Assembly: GCF_000170895.1 (NCBI RefSeq)
Contig: NZ_ABCS01000029.1
Coordinates: 1-64,000, forward strand
DNA: 64,000 nt
Direction: 5' to 3'
Origin: Plesiocystis pacifica SIR-1
Lineage (GTDB): Bacteria > Myxococcota_A > Polyangia > Nannocystales > Nannocystaceae
Part shown: piece by piece, positions 1-10,115 of the stretch
How the letters are laid out: every line of letters starts with the position of its first letter
How positions within the stretch are numbered: position 1 is the first letter of the stretch
Translations under genes and position numbers: made by a program
The notes under the pieces: generated by a model
Databases searched by the model: none
What the model was told of the DNA's origin: nothing
What the model saw: the letters and a program-made list of their open reading frames with translations, nothing else

Positions 1-21
1 CCAGAGGGCTGGAGCCCCGCG

Positions 22-45
22 CTGGACTTCCGTTGGGAAGTTCAG
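22..45 (-). terminator. hairpin downstream of the first lipoprotein gene
   Basis: A 10-bp stem with a four-base loop (arms 22-31 and 36-45, one G-T pair) lies just after the stop codon of the leftmost gene on the minus strand. There is no T-tract, so it is at best a weak or Rho-assisted terminator. Confidence 0.3.
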
Positions 46-55
46 CGACGGGACT

Positions 56-481
56 CTAGCCCGGAACGCAGGCGTCGAAGGCCGCGTTGCCGACGTCGAC
101 GCAGTCCCAAAAGTCGGGGCAGTCCGTCCAGTCCGTGCAGGGCTTCGAGCAAAAGCCCCAATCGTCGCCGTCGGAGACCAGGCAGATCATCTCGTTGCAC
201 TCGTCGGCGAACATGCAGGCCTCGCCGAGGTCGCCCTCGCTGCCGCCAGTGGTCTCGCCGCCGCCGGTCGTCTCGCCCCCGCCAGTGGTCTCGCCGCCGG
301 TCGTCTCCCCGCCGCCGGTCGTCCCCCCGCCACCGGTCGTCTCTTCGCCGCCGCCCCCGGTGTCGCCGGCCTCGTCGCCGACGTCGTCGTCGTCTTCGAT
401 CACCACGCACGCCGAGGTCGCGAGCAAGGTCATGGGGAGACACAGGGCCAGGAGGATGTGCTTGCTGTTCTTGATGAGCAT
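56..481 (-). CDS. Cys-rich secreted lipoprotein with Gly/Glu/Thr linker
   Basis: 141 residues. The N-terminus is a signal peptide (basic MLIKNSK, hydrophobic core) ending in ATSAC, a non-canonical lipobox. A short acidic stretch and about 45 residues of GGGETT-type repeats follow, then a compact C-terminal domain with eight cysteines (residues about 90-140) such as CMFADEC and CSKPC. This resembles the Cys-rich modules common on myxobacterial surface proteins. The ATG at 481 is chosen because a GGGGGTG ribosome-binding site lies 2-8 nt before it; a start 33 nt upstream would put charged residues ahead of the signal. It is probably anchored at the cell surface; its function is unknown. Confidence 0.75.
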   Translation of the reverse strand: MLIKNSKHILLALCLPMTLLATSACVVIEDDDDVGDEAGDTGGGGEETTGGGGTTGGGETTGGETTGGGETTGGGETTGGSEGDLGEACMFADECNEMICLVSDGDDWGFCSKPCTDWTDCPDFWDCVDVGNAAFDACVPG

Positions 482-601
482 GTCACCCCCAAGACGCGAC
501 CCCCCGCGGGCCATCTCGATTTTTTTTCACAGCTTGTTCAAAACCCCAACCGCGGGGCAGCTCACGCCTGCGAGCCCCTTCGCTCCCCGCCCCTTTGCCG
601 G

Positions 602-607
602 TAGTCT
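602..607 (+). promoter_or_regulatory. -10 box (TAGTCT) of folA, leaderless
   Basis: TAGTCT ends 8 nt before the folA ATG. The same TANNNT-to-start spacing recurs at other genes here, which implies transcription starting at or next to the start codon. Confidence 0.45.
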
Positions 608-615
608 GCCCAACC

Positions 616-1119
616 ATGCGCATCTCCCTGATCAGCGCCGCCTCCGACAACGACGTCATCGGCCGGGACAACGACCTGCCCTGGCACCTCCCCGACGACT
701 TTCGCTTCTTCAAGCGGACCACCAAGGGGCACCACGTGATCATGGGTCGGCGGACCTGGGAGTCGCGGCCCGAGCCCCTGCCCAAGCGCGTCAACGTGAT
801 CGTGACCAGCCGGGTCGACTACGACGCGCCCGGGGGCACGATCGTCCGCTCCCTGGCCGAGGGTATCGAGCTCGCCCGGGCCGCAGGCGAAGACGAAGCC
901 TTTGTGATCGGCGGCACGCGCCTGTACGCCGAGGCGATCGAGAGCGGGCTCGCGGACCGCATGTACCTGACCCGGGTGCACGCCCACATCGAGGGCGACG
1001 CGACCTTTCCGAGCTTCGACGCCACTCAGTGGCGCGAGGTCGAGCGGATCGAGCACCCCACCGACGAGCGCCACGCTCACGCCTTCACCTTCCTGACCTA
1101 CGACCGCGTCCGATCTTAG
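616..1119 (+). CDS. folA: dihydrofolate reductase
   Basis: 167 residues, the normal length for a bacterial DHFR. It reduces dihydrofolate to tetrahydrofolate with NADPH in the cytoplasm. The active-site signature LPWHLPDD (residues 21-28, acid at position 28) is present, as are the cofactor-binding GRRTWES segment and the FVIGGTRLY loop. The ATG at 616 is preferred over one 21 nt upstream because MRISLISA aligns with the family N-terminus and a -10-like box sits 8 nt before it. No thymidylate synthase is next to it. Identification by motif is firm. Confidence 0.93.
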   Translation: MRISLISAASDNDVIGRDNDLPWHLPDDFRFFKRTTKGHHVIMGRRTWESRPEPLPKRVNVIVTSRVDYDAPGGTIVRSLAEGIELARAAGEDEAFVIGGTRLYAEAIESGLADRMYLTRVHAHIEGDATFPSFDATQWREVERIEHPTDERHAHAFTFLTYDRVRS

Positions 1120-1157
1120 CTGAGACGGGGTAACATCGGTCCGGTACGCGGACCTCG

Positions 1158-4100
1158 ATGACTCCCTCCGACGACGCGACGATCGCCGGGCCGCCCCTCG
1201 ACGGTGCGGCCCTCCGTTCCGCCTTCTCCGAGGCGAGCGAAGAGGACGTGGACGCGACCCTCGTCGGCGAGGGCGACGACGAGCCCAACGGCGACGCGGC
1301 GACCCTGCGCGCCGGAGAGAAGCTGGGGCGCTACAGCGTGCTCGGGACCCTGGGCGCCGGGGCCATGGGCGTGGTCTATGCCGCCTACGACCCCGAGCTC
1401 GACCGGCGCGTGGCGATCAAGGTCATCCGCCCGCAAAAGAAGTCCGGGGCCCTCGTCCAGGCCCGGCTGCTGCGCGAGGCCCAGGCCCTCGCCCGCCTCT
1501 CGCACCCCAACGTCGTCGCGGTCCACGACGTCGGCAGCGAGGCCGACGGGCGGGTGTTCGTGGCCATGGAGTTCGTGTCGGGCCAGACCCTCGACGCGCT
1601 CGACCTGCCCAGCCGCGACTGGGCCGAGGCCGTCGCCATCTTTCGCGCGGCCGGGCGCGGGCTCGCGGCCGCCCACGCCGCGGGGCTGATCCACCGCGAC
1701 TTCAAGCCGACCAACGTGATGCGCCGCGAGGACGGCCGGGTCATCGTGCTCGACTTTGGCCTGGCCCGCGCGGCCCGAGAGCGCGGCGCCGACGAGAGCT
1801 CGGCCGACGACGCGCCCCGCCTCGACCCCGAGCCCCCCCCGGACTTCCAGCAGCTCGAGGCCAGCAGCACCTTCGACGCCCAGCTCACGCGCACGGGCTC
1901 GCTGCTGGGGACCCCCGCCTACATGGCGCCAGAGCTCTACGGCGGGGGCTCAGCGACGCCGCTGAGCGATCAGTTCGCGTTTTGCGTGGCGGTCTACGAG
2001 GCCCTCTACGGCGAGCGTCCCTTCCGCGGCGAGTCGCTGGCGTCCATCTACTTCAACATGGCCCAGGACCAGGTCGCCCCGGCCCCGCCCAACAGCACCG
2101 TGCCGACCTCCCTGCGCGCCGCCTTGCTGCGCGGCCTCGCGTCCAAGCCCGAGGCGCGCTGGCCCACCATGGACGCGCTGCTCGAGGCCCTCGGCGCCGA
2201 TCCGCGGCGGCGTCGACGGACCCTAGTCAGCGCGCTGGCGAGCGTCGCCGCCCTCGTCGCCGTGGGCGTCGGCGCGTTCACCATCGGCAGCCAACGCGGC
2301 GAGCCGACGGACCAGGCCCCCGCAGTCTGCACGGGCGGCCGCGCGCAGATGGAGGCGGTGTGGAGCGAGGCGACCCGGGCCGAGCTCGAGGCCGCCATCG
2401 CCGGGGTCGACCTGCCCTACGCCGCGACCACGGCCCCGCGCGTGGCCGCCCGCCTCGACGCCTACGCCGAGGACTGGATCGCCATGCACCGCGACGCCTG
2501 CGAGGCGACCCGCGTACGCAAAGAGCAGTCCGAGCAGCTCCTCGACCTGCGCATGGCCTGCCTCGATCGCCGCAAGCAGGAGCTCGGGGGCATCGCCGAG
2601 CTCCTCGCCGAGCCCGACGCCGCCCTCGTCGAGCGGGCCCTGAGCGCGGCCGGAGGCCTCTCGGACATCGAGGCCTGCGCCGACCTCGACGCCCTGAGCT
2701 CCGTGGCCCCGCCGCCCGCCGCCGGCCCGGTCCGCGAGCGCGTCGACACGGTCCGCCGGGCCATCGACCGCGGCCGAGCCATGCGCCTGGCCGGACACAA
2801 CGACGAGGCCAAGGCCCTCGCCGTCGAGGCCCGGGCCGCCCTGCCCCCCGAGTACCCGCCGGTGGCCGCCGAGCTCGACCACTTCGAGGGCGACGTGCTG
2901 ATCCGCCTGGGCGACTACGACGGCGCCCGCGAACGGCTCGAGCGCGCCCAGCTCGGGGCCCTGCGCCACCGCGACCTGCACCGGGCCAGCCAGGCCCTCG
3001 CCAGCCAGGCCTTCCTCGTCGGCTACCTCCAGGGCGAGAACGCCGTCGGCCACGGCTACGCGGACCAGGCCATCGCCCTCGCCCACGCGACCGGCGACCC
3101 CGAGCTGCTGTCCGTCGCCCAGGGCCAAAAGGGCGTGCTGTTCCACGCCCGCGAGGAGCTCGAGCCGGCCCAGCGCTGGTACGAGCTGGCCATCGAGAAC
3201 CTGCCCGAGGACTCCAGCTCGCACCGCACCCAGCTCGCTGATCGCCTCTACAACCTCGCCCTGGTCCGCCGCGGCCTCGGCCACACCCGAGAGGCCCTCG
3301 CCGACCTGCGCCGGGCCGAGGCCCTCTACCTCGACGAGCACGGCAGCGAGGACCACCCCGCGGTCATCGATGCCCGCGACGCCGTGGCCGTGACCCTGTT
3401 CGCCATGGACCGCTACGAGGAGGCCGAGGGCGCCCTCCAGACCGTGCTGAGCGCCCGCGAGCGCGACCTCGAGCCCGACCACCCCGACCTGTTCAACACC
3501 CTCAACAGCCTGGCCAACGTCCGCTTCGCCCTCGGTCGTCACGAGCAGGCGAGGCCGCCCCTCGAGCGCGCCTTGGACATCGCCCGCGCGAGCTTCCAGG
3601 ACCACGCCTTCCTCGCCATGGCCCTCGTGCTCGCGGCCGACGTCGAGCTCGAGGTGGGCGCGCACGCCAAGGTCCGGGCCCTGCTCGAGGAGTCCGACGC
3701 GGTCCACCGGGTCAGCATGGGCGAGGACTCCCCGCGGGTCGTCGACGGGCTGCTGCGCCTGGCCGCCCTCGATCTGGCCGAGGCCGGCGCGCTGACGCCT
3801 GGGGCTCGGCGCTCGGGCTCGGGAGGCTCTGCCCGCGCGCTACCGCTAGGGCCGGAGATCGACGCCGCCGGGGTCGAGCGCGCCGCCCGGGACCTCGCCG
3901 AGGCCGAGGCCGTGTTCGCCCGCCTGTCCGCCCAGCCCGAGTTTCGCAACGACGACCTCCAGGGCCGCGTGTTCGCCCAGCGCGGCGAGCTCGCGTGCGC
4001 CCGCGGACAGACCGAGCTCGCCCGGACCCAGCTCCAGACCGCGCTCACCCGGATGGCCGCGGCTCACGGCGAAGACAGCGTCGCCCACGCCCGCGTCGCG

Positions 4101-4394
4101 GCGAGCCTGGGCCGCGCCTCGCTCGCGGCCCAGGATCCCGCCGCCGCCGTCGAGGCCCTCGCCAGCGCCGTCGAGGTGTTCGAGGCCAAGGCCTACGACA
4201 CCCTCCCGGCGGTCCAGGCCCGCGAGCTCCTGGCCCGCGCCTACCTGCTCCGGGCCGACCTGCCGGGCGCGGCCCCCCTCGACCGCGCCCGGGTCCGCGC
4301 CCTCCTCGACCACGCCAAGGCCCGCTACGCCGGGGCCGGGCGCGAAGCCGACGCGCTCCGAGTCGAGCGCACCCTGGCCGCGCTGCCCCGCTGA
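1158..4394 (+). CDS. serine/threonine protein kinase with transmembrane segment and TPR region
   Basis: 1,078 residues. An N-terminal Hanks-type kinase (about 57-345) has all key motifs: GAGAMG loop (66-71), Lys88 in VAIK, HRDFKPTN (179-186), DFG (199-201) and APE (257-259), so it should be active. After RRRRR a single membrane helix (about 353-375) leads to a region beginning with CTGG and containing a conserved W-x(3)-HRDACEAT stretch, then many tetratricopeptide-like helices up to the C-terminus. This is the common kinase-TPR architecture of Nannocystaceae-type genomes. The kinase is cytoplasmic and the TPR part lies across the membrane. It ends 9 bp before a TIGR02996/LRR gene, so the two are probably co-transcribed. 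Substrates are unknown. Confidence 0.9.
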   Translation: MTPSDDATIAGPPLDGAALRSAFSEASEEDVDATLVGEGDDEPNGDAATLRAGEKLGRYSVLGTLGAGAMGVVYAAYDPELDRRVAIKVIRPQKKSGALVQARLLREAQALARLSHPNVVAVHDVGSEADGRVFVAMEFVSGQTLDALDLPSRDWAEAVAIFRAAGRGLAAAHAAGLIHRDFKPTNVMRREDGRVIVLDFGLARAARERGADESSADDAPRLDPEPPPDFQQLEASSTFDAQLTRTGSLLGTPAYMAPELYGGGSATPLSDQFAFCVAVYEALYGERPFRGESLASIYFNMAQDQVAPAPPNSTVPTSLRAALLRGLASKPEARWPTMDALLEALGADPRRRRRTLVSALASVAALVAVGVGAFTIGSQRGEPTDQAPAVCTGGRAQMEAVWSEATRAELEAAIAGVDLPYAATTAPRVAARLDAYAEDWIAMHRDACEATRVRKEQSEQLLDLRMACLDRRKQELGGIAELLAEPDAALVERALSAAGGLSDIEACADLDALSSVAPPPAAGPVRERVDTVRRAIDRGRAMRLAGHNDEAKALAVEARAALPPEYPPVAAELDHFEGDVLIRLGDYDGARERLERAQLGALRHRDLHRASQALASQAFLVGYLQGENAVGHGYADQAIALAHATGDPELLSVAQGQKGVLFHAREELEPAQRWYELAIENLPEDSSSHRTQLADRLYNLALVRRGLGHTREALADLRRAEALYLDEHGSEDHPAVIDARDAVAVTLFAMDRYEEAEGALQTVLSARERDLEPDHPDLFNTLNSLANVRFALGRHEQARPPLERALDIARASFQDHAFLAMALVLAADVELEVGAHAKVRALLEESDAVHRVSMGEDSPRVVDGLLRLAALDLAEAGALTPGARRSGSGGSARALPLGPEIDAAGVERAARDLAEAEAVFARLSAQPEFRNDDLQGRVFAQRGELACARGQTELARTQLQTALTRMAAAHGEDSVAHARVAASLGRASLAAQDPAAAVEALASAVEVFEAKAYDTLPAVQARELLARAYLLRADLPGAAPLDRARVRALLDHAKARYAGAGREADALRVERTLAALPR

Positions 4395-4403
4395 CGACCG
4401 CCG

Positions 4404-5873
4404 ATGCACCTCATGCGACTCGAACGGCGCGGCTTCCTGCGCACGCGCAAGTGGCAGATCGAGCGGGAGCTCGCGACCTTGCGCATCGTCGACGACACCG
4501 TGTTCGGCCGCCCGAGCGTCGAGCGCTTCGGCACGGAGCAGGCCGCCCTCGATCGCTTCGAAGCCCTCGTCCAGCGCCAGCTCGACCAGGGCTACACCGT
4601 GGTCGCCCGCCACGAGCCCGACCCCGACCCGCACCCCCTCGAGGCCATCTTGCGCGAGGCCACCATCGCCCCCGAGGACTGGGCCGAGGGCTCGTTCATC
4701 GCCCCGCCCGCGCCCATCCCCATCCCCCCCGCGATCGCCCTCGAGCCCGCCCCGGCAGCCCGCGACCCCGCGCTCGAGGCCGCGATCATCGACGCCGACG
4801 AGGACGCCACCTGGCGGGTCTACGCCGACTGGCTCCTGGCCCAGGGCGACCCCCTCGGCGCCCACATCAACCGCTGCATGGACGACCCCGGCCCCCCCGA
4901 CCGCAGCGCCGAGCCCGGCCAGGACACCGAGCAGACCATCCGCGCGCGCCCGGCATGGTTCGGCGAGGCCCTGTGCCGCCACCTCGCCCGCGGCGGGCAC
5001 AACTGCTTTCGCCTCGAGCTGCGCCGCGGCTTCATCCACCGGGCCTGGGTCGGCGTGGGCTGGGACCGCGAGCCGGACCTGCGCCCCCTGCTCGCCGCGC
5101 TCCTCGACAGCCCCGCGGCCCGCTTCCTGCGTGGGCTCCAGCTCGGCCTCGCCGAGCTCGACGACGTCAACCACTACGAGCACCTCGTGCCCCTGCTGCG
5201 CGAGCGCGCGCCGCTGCTCGCCCTCGAAGAGCTCGTCGTCGGCGCCTTCGCCTACCCGGAAGAGACGGAGATTTCGTGGACCGAGGTCGGGGACATCGGC
5301 GCGCTCCCGGGCTGCTGCCCGCGCCTGCGCAGCCTCCGGGTCCGCGGCGGTCAGATCGAGCTCGGCCGCCTCGCCCACCCCACCCTCGAGCGCCTGACCA
5401 TCGAGAGCGGCGGCCTGAACCTGTCCGCGCTGCGCTCCGTCCTCGACGCCGAGCTCCCCCGCCTGCGCGAGCTCGAGCTGTGGCTCGGCGACGCGGGCTA
5501 CGGCGCCGAAGCCCAGCTCCACGACTTCGACGCGCTGTTTGGCGGTGAGCGCTTCCCAGCGCTCGAGGTCCTGCGCCTGCGCAACGCCGAGATCAGCGAC
5601 GAGCTCGCCGCGGCCCTGGCCCGCTCGAAGCTGCTCCCGCGCTTGCGCGTGCTGGACCTGAGCATGGGCACGCTGCACGCTCCAGGGGCCGCCGTGCTCC
5701 GGGCGCAGCGCGACCGCTTCGCGCACCTCGAGCGCCTGGATCTGCGCGACAACTACCTCGACGACAGCGACGCGCAGGCCCTGGCCTCGCCCACGGTGCT
5801 GACCGGCGAGCAGCGCCAGGTCTACGTCCACCCCGGGGTCGAGCCGGCCCGCTACGTCAGCGTGGGCGAGTAG
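4404..5873 (+). CDS. TIGR02996 / leucine-rich repeat protein with degenerate WGR-like N-terminus
   Basis: 489 residues. Residues about 1-70 look like a worn WGR domain (FGTEQAALDRF...QGYTVV). Then comes the repeat-companion motif known as TIGR02996 (DPALEAAIIDADED...VYADWLLAQGDPLG, about 119-155), followed by irregular leucine-rich repeats to the end. It is a clear paralogue of the protein encoded at 10568-11950, sharing the DLSMGT segment and the C-terminus YVSVGE. It follows the kinase gene by 9 bp. Its last 17 bp overlap the convergent gene that ends at 5857. A role as a protein-interaction scaffold is inference. Confidence 0.85.
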   Translation: MHLMRLERRGFLRTRKWQIERELATLRIVDDTVFGRPSVERFGTEQAALDRFEALVQRQLDQGYTVVARHEPDPDPHPLEAILREATIAPEDWAEGSFIAPPAPIPIPPAIALEPAPAARDPALEAAIIDADEDATWRVYADWLLAQGDPLGAHINRCMDDPGPPDRSAEPGQDTEQTIRARPAWFGEALCRHLARGGHNCFRLELRRGFIHRAWVGVGWDREPDLRPLLAALLDSPAARFLRGLQLGLAELDDVNHYEHLVPLLRERAPLLALEELVVGAFAYPEETEISWTEVGDIGALPGCCPRLRSLRVRGGQIELGRLAHPTLERLTIESGGLNLSALRSVLDAELPRLRELELWLGDAGYGAEAQLHDFDALFGGERFPALEVLRLRNAEISDELAAALARSKLLPRLRVLDLSMGTLHAPGAAVLRAQRDRFAHLERLDLRDNYLDDSDAQALASPTVLTGEQRQVYVHPGVEPARYVSVGE

Positions 5874-7269
5874 CGCTGCGACTCAGCTCGAGCGCGGCCT
5901 CGATGCGCGTCAGCACGGCCTGCTCGCGGACGCCGACCTTCTTGCCGAACCACAGCACGCCCCCCGAGGCCTCGGCGACGTGGTGGCAAGCGTCCACGAC
6001 GAAGTCGTGGTAGCGCGCGCACAGGGGCGGCGGGAGCCGAGCGACGATCGCCGCCAGCTCCCGCAGGCGCTCGTCGAAGGGGCGGCCGTCGGGGCTGGGC
6101 TCGCCGTGGACCAGGGTCCGGTACTCGGCCTGGGCGGCGCTCGAGAAGCGGAACGCGTCGCCGAGGGCCGAGGGCAGCTGGAAGTTCATGCGCCAGTCCA
6201 GCTCGACGCGCTCGCGCCGGTCGAAGCTGCCGTCGGCCCGGGCGACCTCGGCGAGCAGCATGGCGATGGACGCGGTGAACACCGCGTAGTCCTCGGCCGA
6301 GAGCTCGGCGAGGAAGCCGTCGAAGTCGTGGCTGGGCTCGAACGCTCGCTCGACCAGGTCCTCGGGCGAGGACGCGTGGTTGTCCGGGCGATCGACCCAC
6401 TCGAGCAGGCCCAGGCCCGTCTCGGCGAGGAGCTCCTCGACGATGTTCTGGTCCTCGCCCATGCCCTGCTGCACCGCGCACACCCGCAGCGCGGCCTGGA
6501 CCAGCGAGGCGATGGCGCCGTGGGTGGGGATCTGCGGCGCCGGGGTGTACTCGGCGTAGAGGCGAAAGTGCGGCTCGGCGTCGCGCTCGTCCGCGGCCGT
6601 CATGGTCAAGATCGCCGGCTCGCGGCGGTCCTCGGTCAGCCGGATGCTGCCGACGTACCAGTCCTCGGGCGAGCTCATCGGCGTGGGCTTGTAGCCGGCC
6701 CGCTCCTCGATCACGGCCTCGGGCGTGACCGCGAGGTACAGCGCCCCCGGCCGGCCGAAGGCGTCGCCGGCCTCGAAGATCACGAACATCGGCTCGTCGT
6801 CGTCGACCCCGGCGTAGCCGAAGTACAGGGACATCGGCGCGAAGCGAAAGCCCCGGCGCGGCGGCGTCAGCAGATCGACGCGGGCGAAGGGCCGGCCCAC
6901 CCGCGCGCCGAAGCGCTCGCGGGTCTGCTCGAGGGTGTGCAGCAGGTGATCCTGGGGCAGCACGTCCCCGAGCGCGGTGTGGATCGGCCCGGCCTCGGAC
7001 TCCGGCAGGGTCACCCACACGCAGGCCGTCGAGGCCGTGAACACCGAGGTCACCGGGGTCCGTCGGGCATGGGTCGCGCTCAGCCACAGGACCTTGTGGT
7101 GGCCGTGCTCGTCGACCGCGTTGTCGCCCGCCCAGACCTCGGGGGACTCGGTCCGCTGGCGCATGAGCTCGTCGATGAAGGCGTCGAGGGTCTCCGGGTC
7201 GATGTCCTCGGAGTGGGGGAAGGTCCGCTGCAGGACCTTGTTCAGAGCGTCTCGCGTACGAGGGATCAC
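5857..7269 (-). CDS. uncharacterised protein with TerB-like C-terminal region
   Basis: 470 residues, no signal peptide or membrane segment. The N-terminal 300 residues are not recognised. Around residues 320-360 the stretch IAMLLAEVARADGSFDRRERVEL matches the spacing of TerB-like (tellurite-resistance/COG3793-type) helical domains, where acidic residues can bind metal. The start is GTG at 7269, with TAGATT at 7278-7283 on the same strand 8 nt upstream, so the transcript is probably leaderless. The 3' end overlaps the convergent LRR gene by 17 bp. A second TerB-like protein lies at 60122-60847. Function unknown. Confidence 0.8.
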   Translation of the reverse strand: MIPRTRDALNKVLQRTFPHSEDIDPETLDAFIDELMRQRTESPEVWAGDNAVDEHGHHKVLWLSATHARRTPVTSVFTASTACVWVTLPESEAGPIHTALGDVLPQDHLLHTLEQTRERFGARVGRPFARVDLLTPPRRGFRFAPMSLYFGYAGVDDDEPMFVIFEAGDAFGRPGALYLAVTPEAVIEERAGYKPTPMSSPEDWYVGSIRLTEDRREPAILTMTAADERDAEPHFRLYAEYTPAPQIPTHGAIASLVQAALRVCAVQQGMGEDQNIVEELLAETGLGLLEWVDRPDNHASSPEDLVERAFEPSHDFDGFLAELSAEDYAVFTASIAMLLAEVARADGSFDRRERVELDWRMNFQLPSALGDAFRFSSAAQAEYRTLVHGEPSPDGRPFDERLRELAAIVARLPPPLCARYHDFVVDACHHVAEASGGVLWFGKKVGVREQAVLTRIEAALELSRSATRPR

Positions 7270-7277
7270 GTCCGGTC

Positions 7278-7283
7278 AATCTA
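7278..7283 (-). promoter_or_regulatory. -10 box (TAGATT) of the TerB-like gene
   Basis: TAGATT read on the minus strand ends 8 nt before the GTG start at 7269; same arrangement as folA. Confidence 0.4.
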
Positions 7284-7302
7284 CCCGGAGCTGCGGCCCG
7301 GC

Positions 7303-7349
7303 CCAAACAACCGAGAGGCGCAGACGCCGTAGAGCATCCACGCCTCTCG
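7303..7349 (-). terminator. hairpin terminator after Cys-rich lipoprotein
   Basis: Perfect 9-bp stem CGAGAGGCG / CGCCTCTCG (7312-7320 with 7341-7349), followed on the minus strand by GTTGTTTG. It lies between the lipoprotein stop (7375) and the next gene's promoter. Confidence 0.5.
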
Positions 7350-7374
7350 CGTGTTCAGGGAGCGTACCTTGGAA

Positions 7375-8232
7375 TCAGGCCGGGATGACGCAGACGCCCA
7401 GATCCTCGAATCCGGGAGGCGCGCTGTTCTCCTCGAAGAAGGACACGCACTCGGTCATGTCGGCGCAGGGCGCCGGGTCCTCGGTCAGGTCGCAGAAGTT
7501 CGCGCAGCAGGCCGTGCCCTGGCAGTTCGGGGTCGCCTCCGCCGCCGCGCAGAAGTTGCCCGGGGCGCAGTCGTTGTTGAAGCCGCAAGGATCGCCGGTC
7601 GGGATGCCCTCGCCCGCGACGATGATGCACTGGAAGGTGCCCGAGCCCCCGGACCAGTAGCAGCCCAGGCCCTCGTCGCACTCTTGCAGCAGCGGGTCGC
7701 AGGGCGGCAGGCACACGTTGATGGCGCCCATGTTGACGATGCGGCAGATGTAGTCGTCCTCGCAGGTCGGGTTGTCGGCGGAGCCGGTGCAAAAGGGGAA
7801 GCAGGTGCCGATCAGCTGGCCGTCGACCTCGAGGGCGTTCCAGCACACCGTCTCCTCGTCGCAGGTGTCGGTGCCCTCGACGGCGCCGAAGTAGGTGCAC
7901 TCGTCGCCAGCGACGGCGTCGCCCATGACCGGCACGCACTTGTTCGCGTCCCAGGTGCCGCCGCTGCTCGCGTAGGCGACGCACTTCTCGCCATCCATGC
8001 AATCCTGGGCGAAGGGATCGCAGCTCGACGCGCTCGAGAAGTCCTCTTCGGGGATGAAGGTGTCGTCACCCGCTTCATCCATTGGGGCGTCAGTCTCCCC
8101 TTCCTCTTCCTCATCCTCGGCGACCTCATCGGCGCCTTCGTCACCAGGGTCGACATCAGCCTTGCAGGCGAGGGAGAAAACGAGGGGGAGGGCTAGGAGA
8201 AAAGCCGTTTGCGTACGCATCATGATTGCCAA
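7375..8232 (-). CDS. Cys-rich secreted lipoprotein
   Basis: Up to 285 residues; the start could also be the Met at codon 4 or 5. Hydrophobic signal (AFLLALPLVFSLAC) with Cys in a lipobox-like position, a highly acidic linker (DEGADEVAEDEEEEGETD), then about 220 residues with more than 25 cysteines in CxxxxC-type spacings such as CDPFAQDCMDGEKC and CCANFCDL. This fits a disulfide-rich extracellular or outer-membrane protein of the type abundant in Nannocystaceae. Its upstream region is unusually AT-rich for this window. Partners and function unknown. Confidence 0.8.
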   Translation of the reverse strand: MAIMMRTQTAFLLALPLVFSLACKADVDPGDEGADEVAEDEEEEGETDAPMDEAGDDTFIPEEDFSSASSCDPFAQDCMDGEKCVAYASSGGTWDANKCVPVMGDAVAGDECTYFGAVEGTDTCDEETVCWNALEVDGQLIGTCFPFCTGSADNPTCEDDYICRIVNMGAINVCLPPCDPLLQECDEGLGCYWSGGSGTFQCIIVAGEGIPTGDPCGFNNDCAPGNFCAAAEATPNCQGTACCANFCDLTEDPAPCADMTECVSFFEENSAPPGFEDLGVCVIPA

Positions 8233-8469
8233 CTTCGACTCGATGGAGTTGATGTTTGTTTTTACACCTTTGCAAGGCGTTATCCACCCTTTTTGCCGGA
8301 TGACCCACCACGCCGAGCAAACCCTTGTTTTTTGGGGCTGCGGTCAAACTCTCGACCTTGGGATCGGCAAAACTGAAACCACCGTCCGGTGCTCGGGGTC
8401 GGCCGAGCAGGCACGAACACGACGGCAATGAGACTGGTACCGCCCGCGCGGGTACTCCGTACCCTTCGT

Positions 8470-8877
8470 CTACGCGTCGGCCTTGTTGCGGAGGAAGTCC
8501 GCGACCTCGGCGAAGCGATGGTCGAGGAAGCCGCGCACCGGCCCGCCCACGCTCCGGGCGTCCATCGCCGTGGCCATGCAGCGCAGCCACGCGTCGCGCA
8601 TGGCCGAGTCCACGGGCACGTGGGCGTGGCGCATGCGCAAGCGCGGGTGGCCGAAGCGCTCGATGTACTCCTGCGGACCGCCGAGCCAGCCGACGAGGAA
8701 CAGGCCAAAGCGATCGCGGGTGCGTCGGCTGATCCGCAGCCCGTCGCGCTCGGGGTCTGCGTCGAGTTCGTGGAGCCGGGCGAGCTCGGGCTCGTCGCGC
8801 TCCATCGCGTCGTAGAAGGCCTCGGCGAGGGAAAGCACGGCGTCGCGGCCACCGAGGAGGGCGTAGGGAGACTCCAT
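8470..8877 (-). CDS. glbO: group II truncated haemoglobin (trHbO-like)
   Basis: 135 residues, the usual size for a 2-on-2 globin. The B-helix Tyr (AFYDAM), the proximal-His region HPRLRMRHAHVPV (His84 as the likely F8 haem ligand) and the group II hallmark Trp at G8 (DAWLRCM, Trp97) are visible. The family binds O2 and NO and is linked to redox and nitrosative protection in the cytoplasm. It is transcribed divergently from selD across 104 bp. The ATG at 8877 has TAGACT six nt upstream on its strand. Assignment to group II is confident; physiological role is inferred from the family. Confidence 0.88.
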   Translation of the reverse strand: MESPYALLGGRDAVLSLAEAFYDAMERDEPELARLHELDADPERDGLRISRRTRDRFGLFLVGWLGGPQEYIERFGHPRLRMRHAHVPVDSAMRDAWLRCMATAMDARSVGGPVRGFLDHRFAEVADFLRNKADA

Positions 8878-8883
8878 CGCCAG

Positions 8884-8889
8884 AGTCTA
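8884..8889 (-). promoter_or_regulatory. -10 box (TAGACT) of glbO
   Basis: TAGACT on the minus strand lies 6 nt before the ATG at 8877, suggesting a leaderless transcript. Confidence 0.45.
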
Positions 8890-8969
8890 CTCTCGCTTCT
8901 CCTCTTCCCCCTCCCGGACCCGCCCGACTGATCGCGCCGTCGTCCTCGCCAGGTGCAGGGCCTTGGGGG

Positions 8970-8975
8970 TAGGCT
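8970..8975 (+). promoter_or_regulatory. -10 box (TAGGCT) of selD
   Basis: TAGGCT lies 6 nt before the selD ATG at 8982. Confidence 0.42.
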
Positions 8976-8981
8976 CGCGCA

Positions 8982-10096
<1,115 letters not shown>

Positions 10097-10115
10097 GCGC
10101 TGCTTTGCCCCCGCC
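10097..10115 (+). repeat. head of module 2 repeat after the selD stop
   Basis: The 16 nt after the selD TGA (GCGCTGCTTTGCCCCC) are identical to the first 16 nt after the TGA of the ferritin-like gene at 45694, where the full module 2 follows. Here only this head is present and the next gene starts at 10116. Confidence 0.45.
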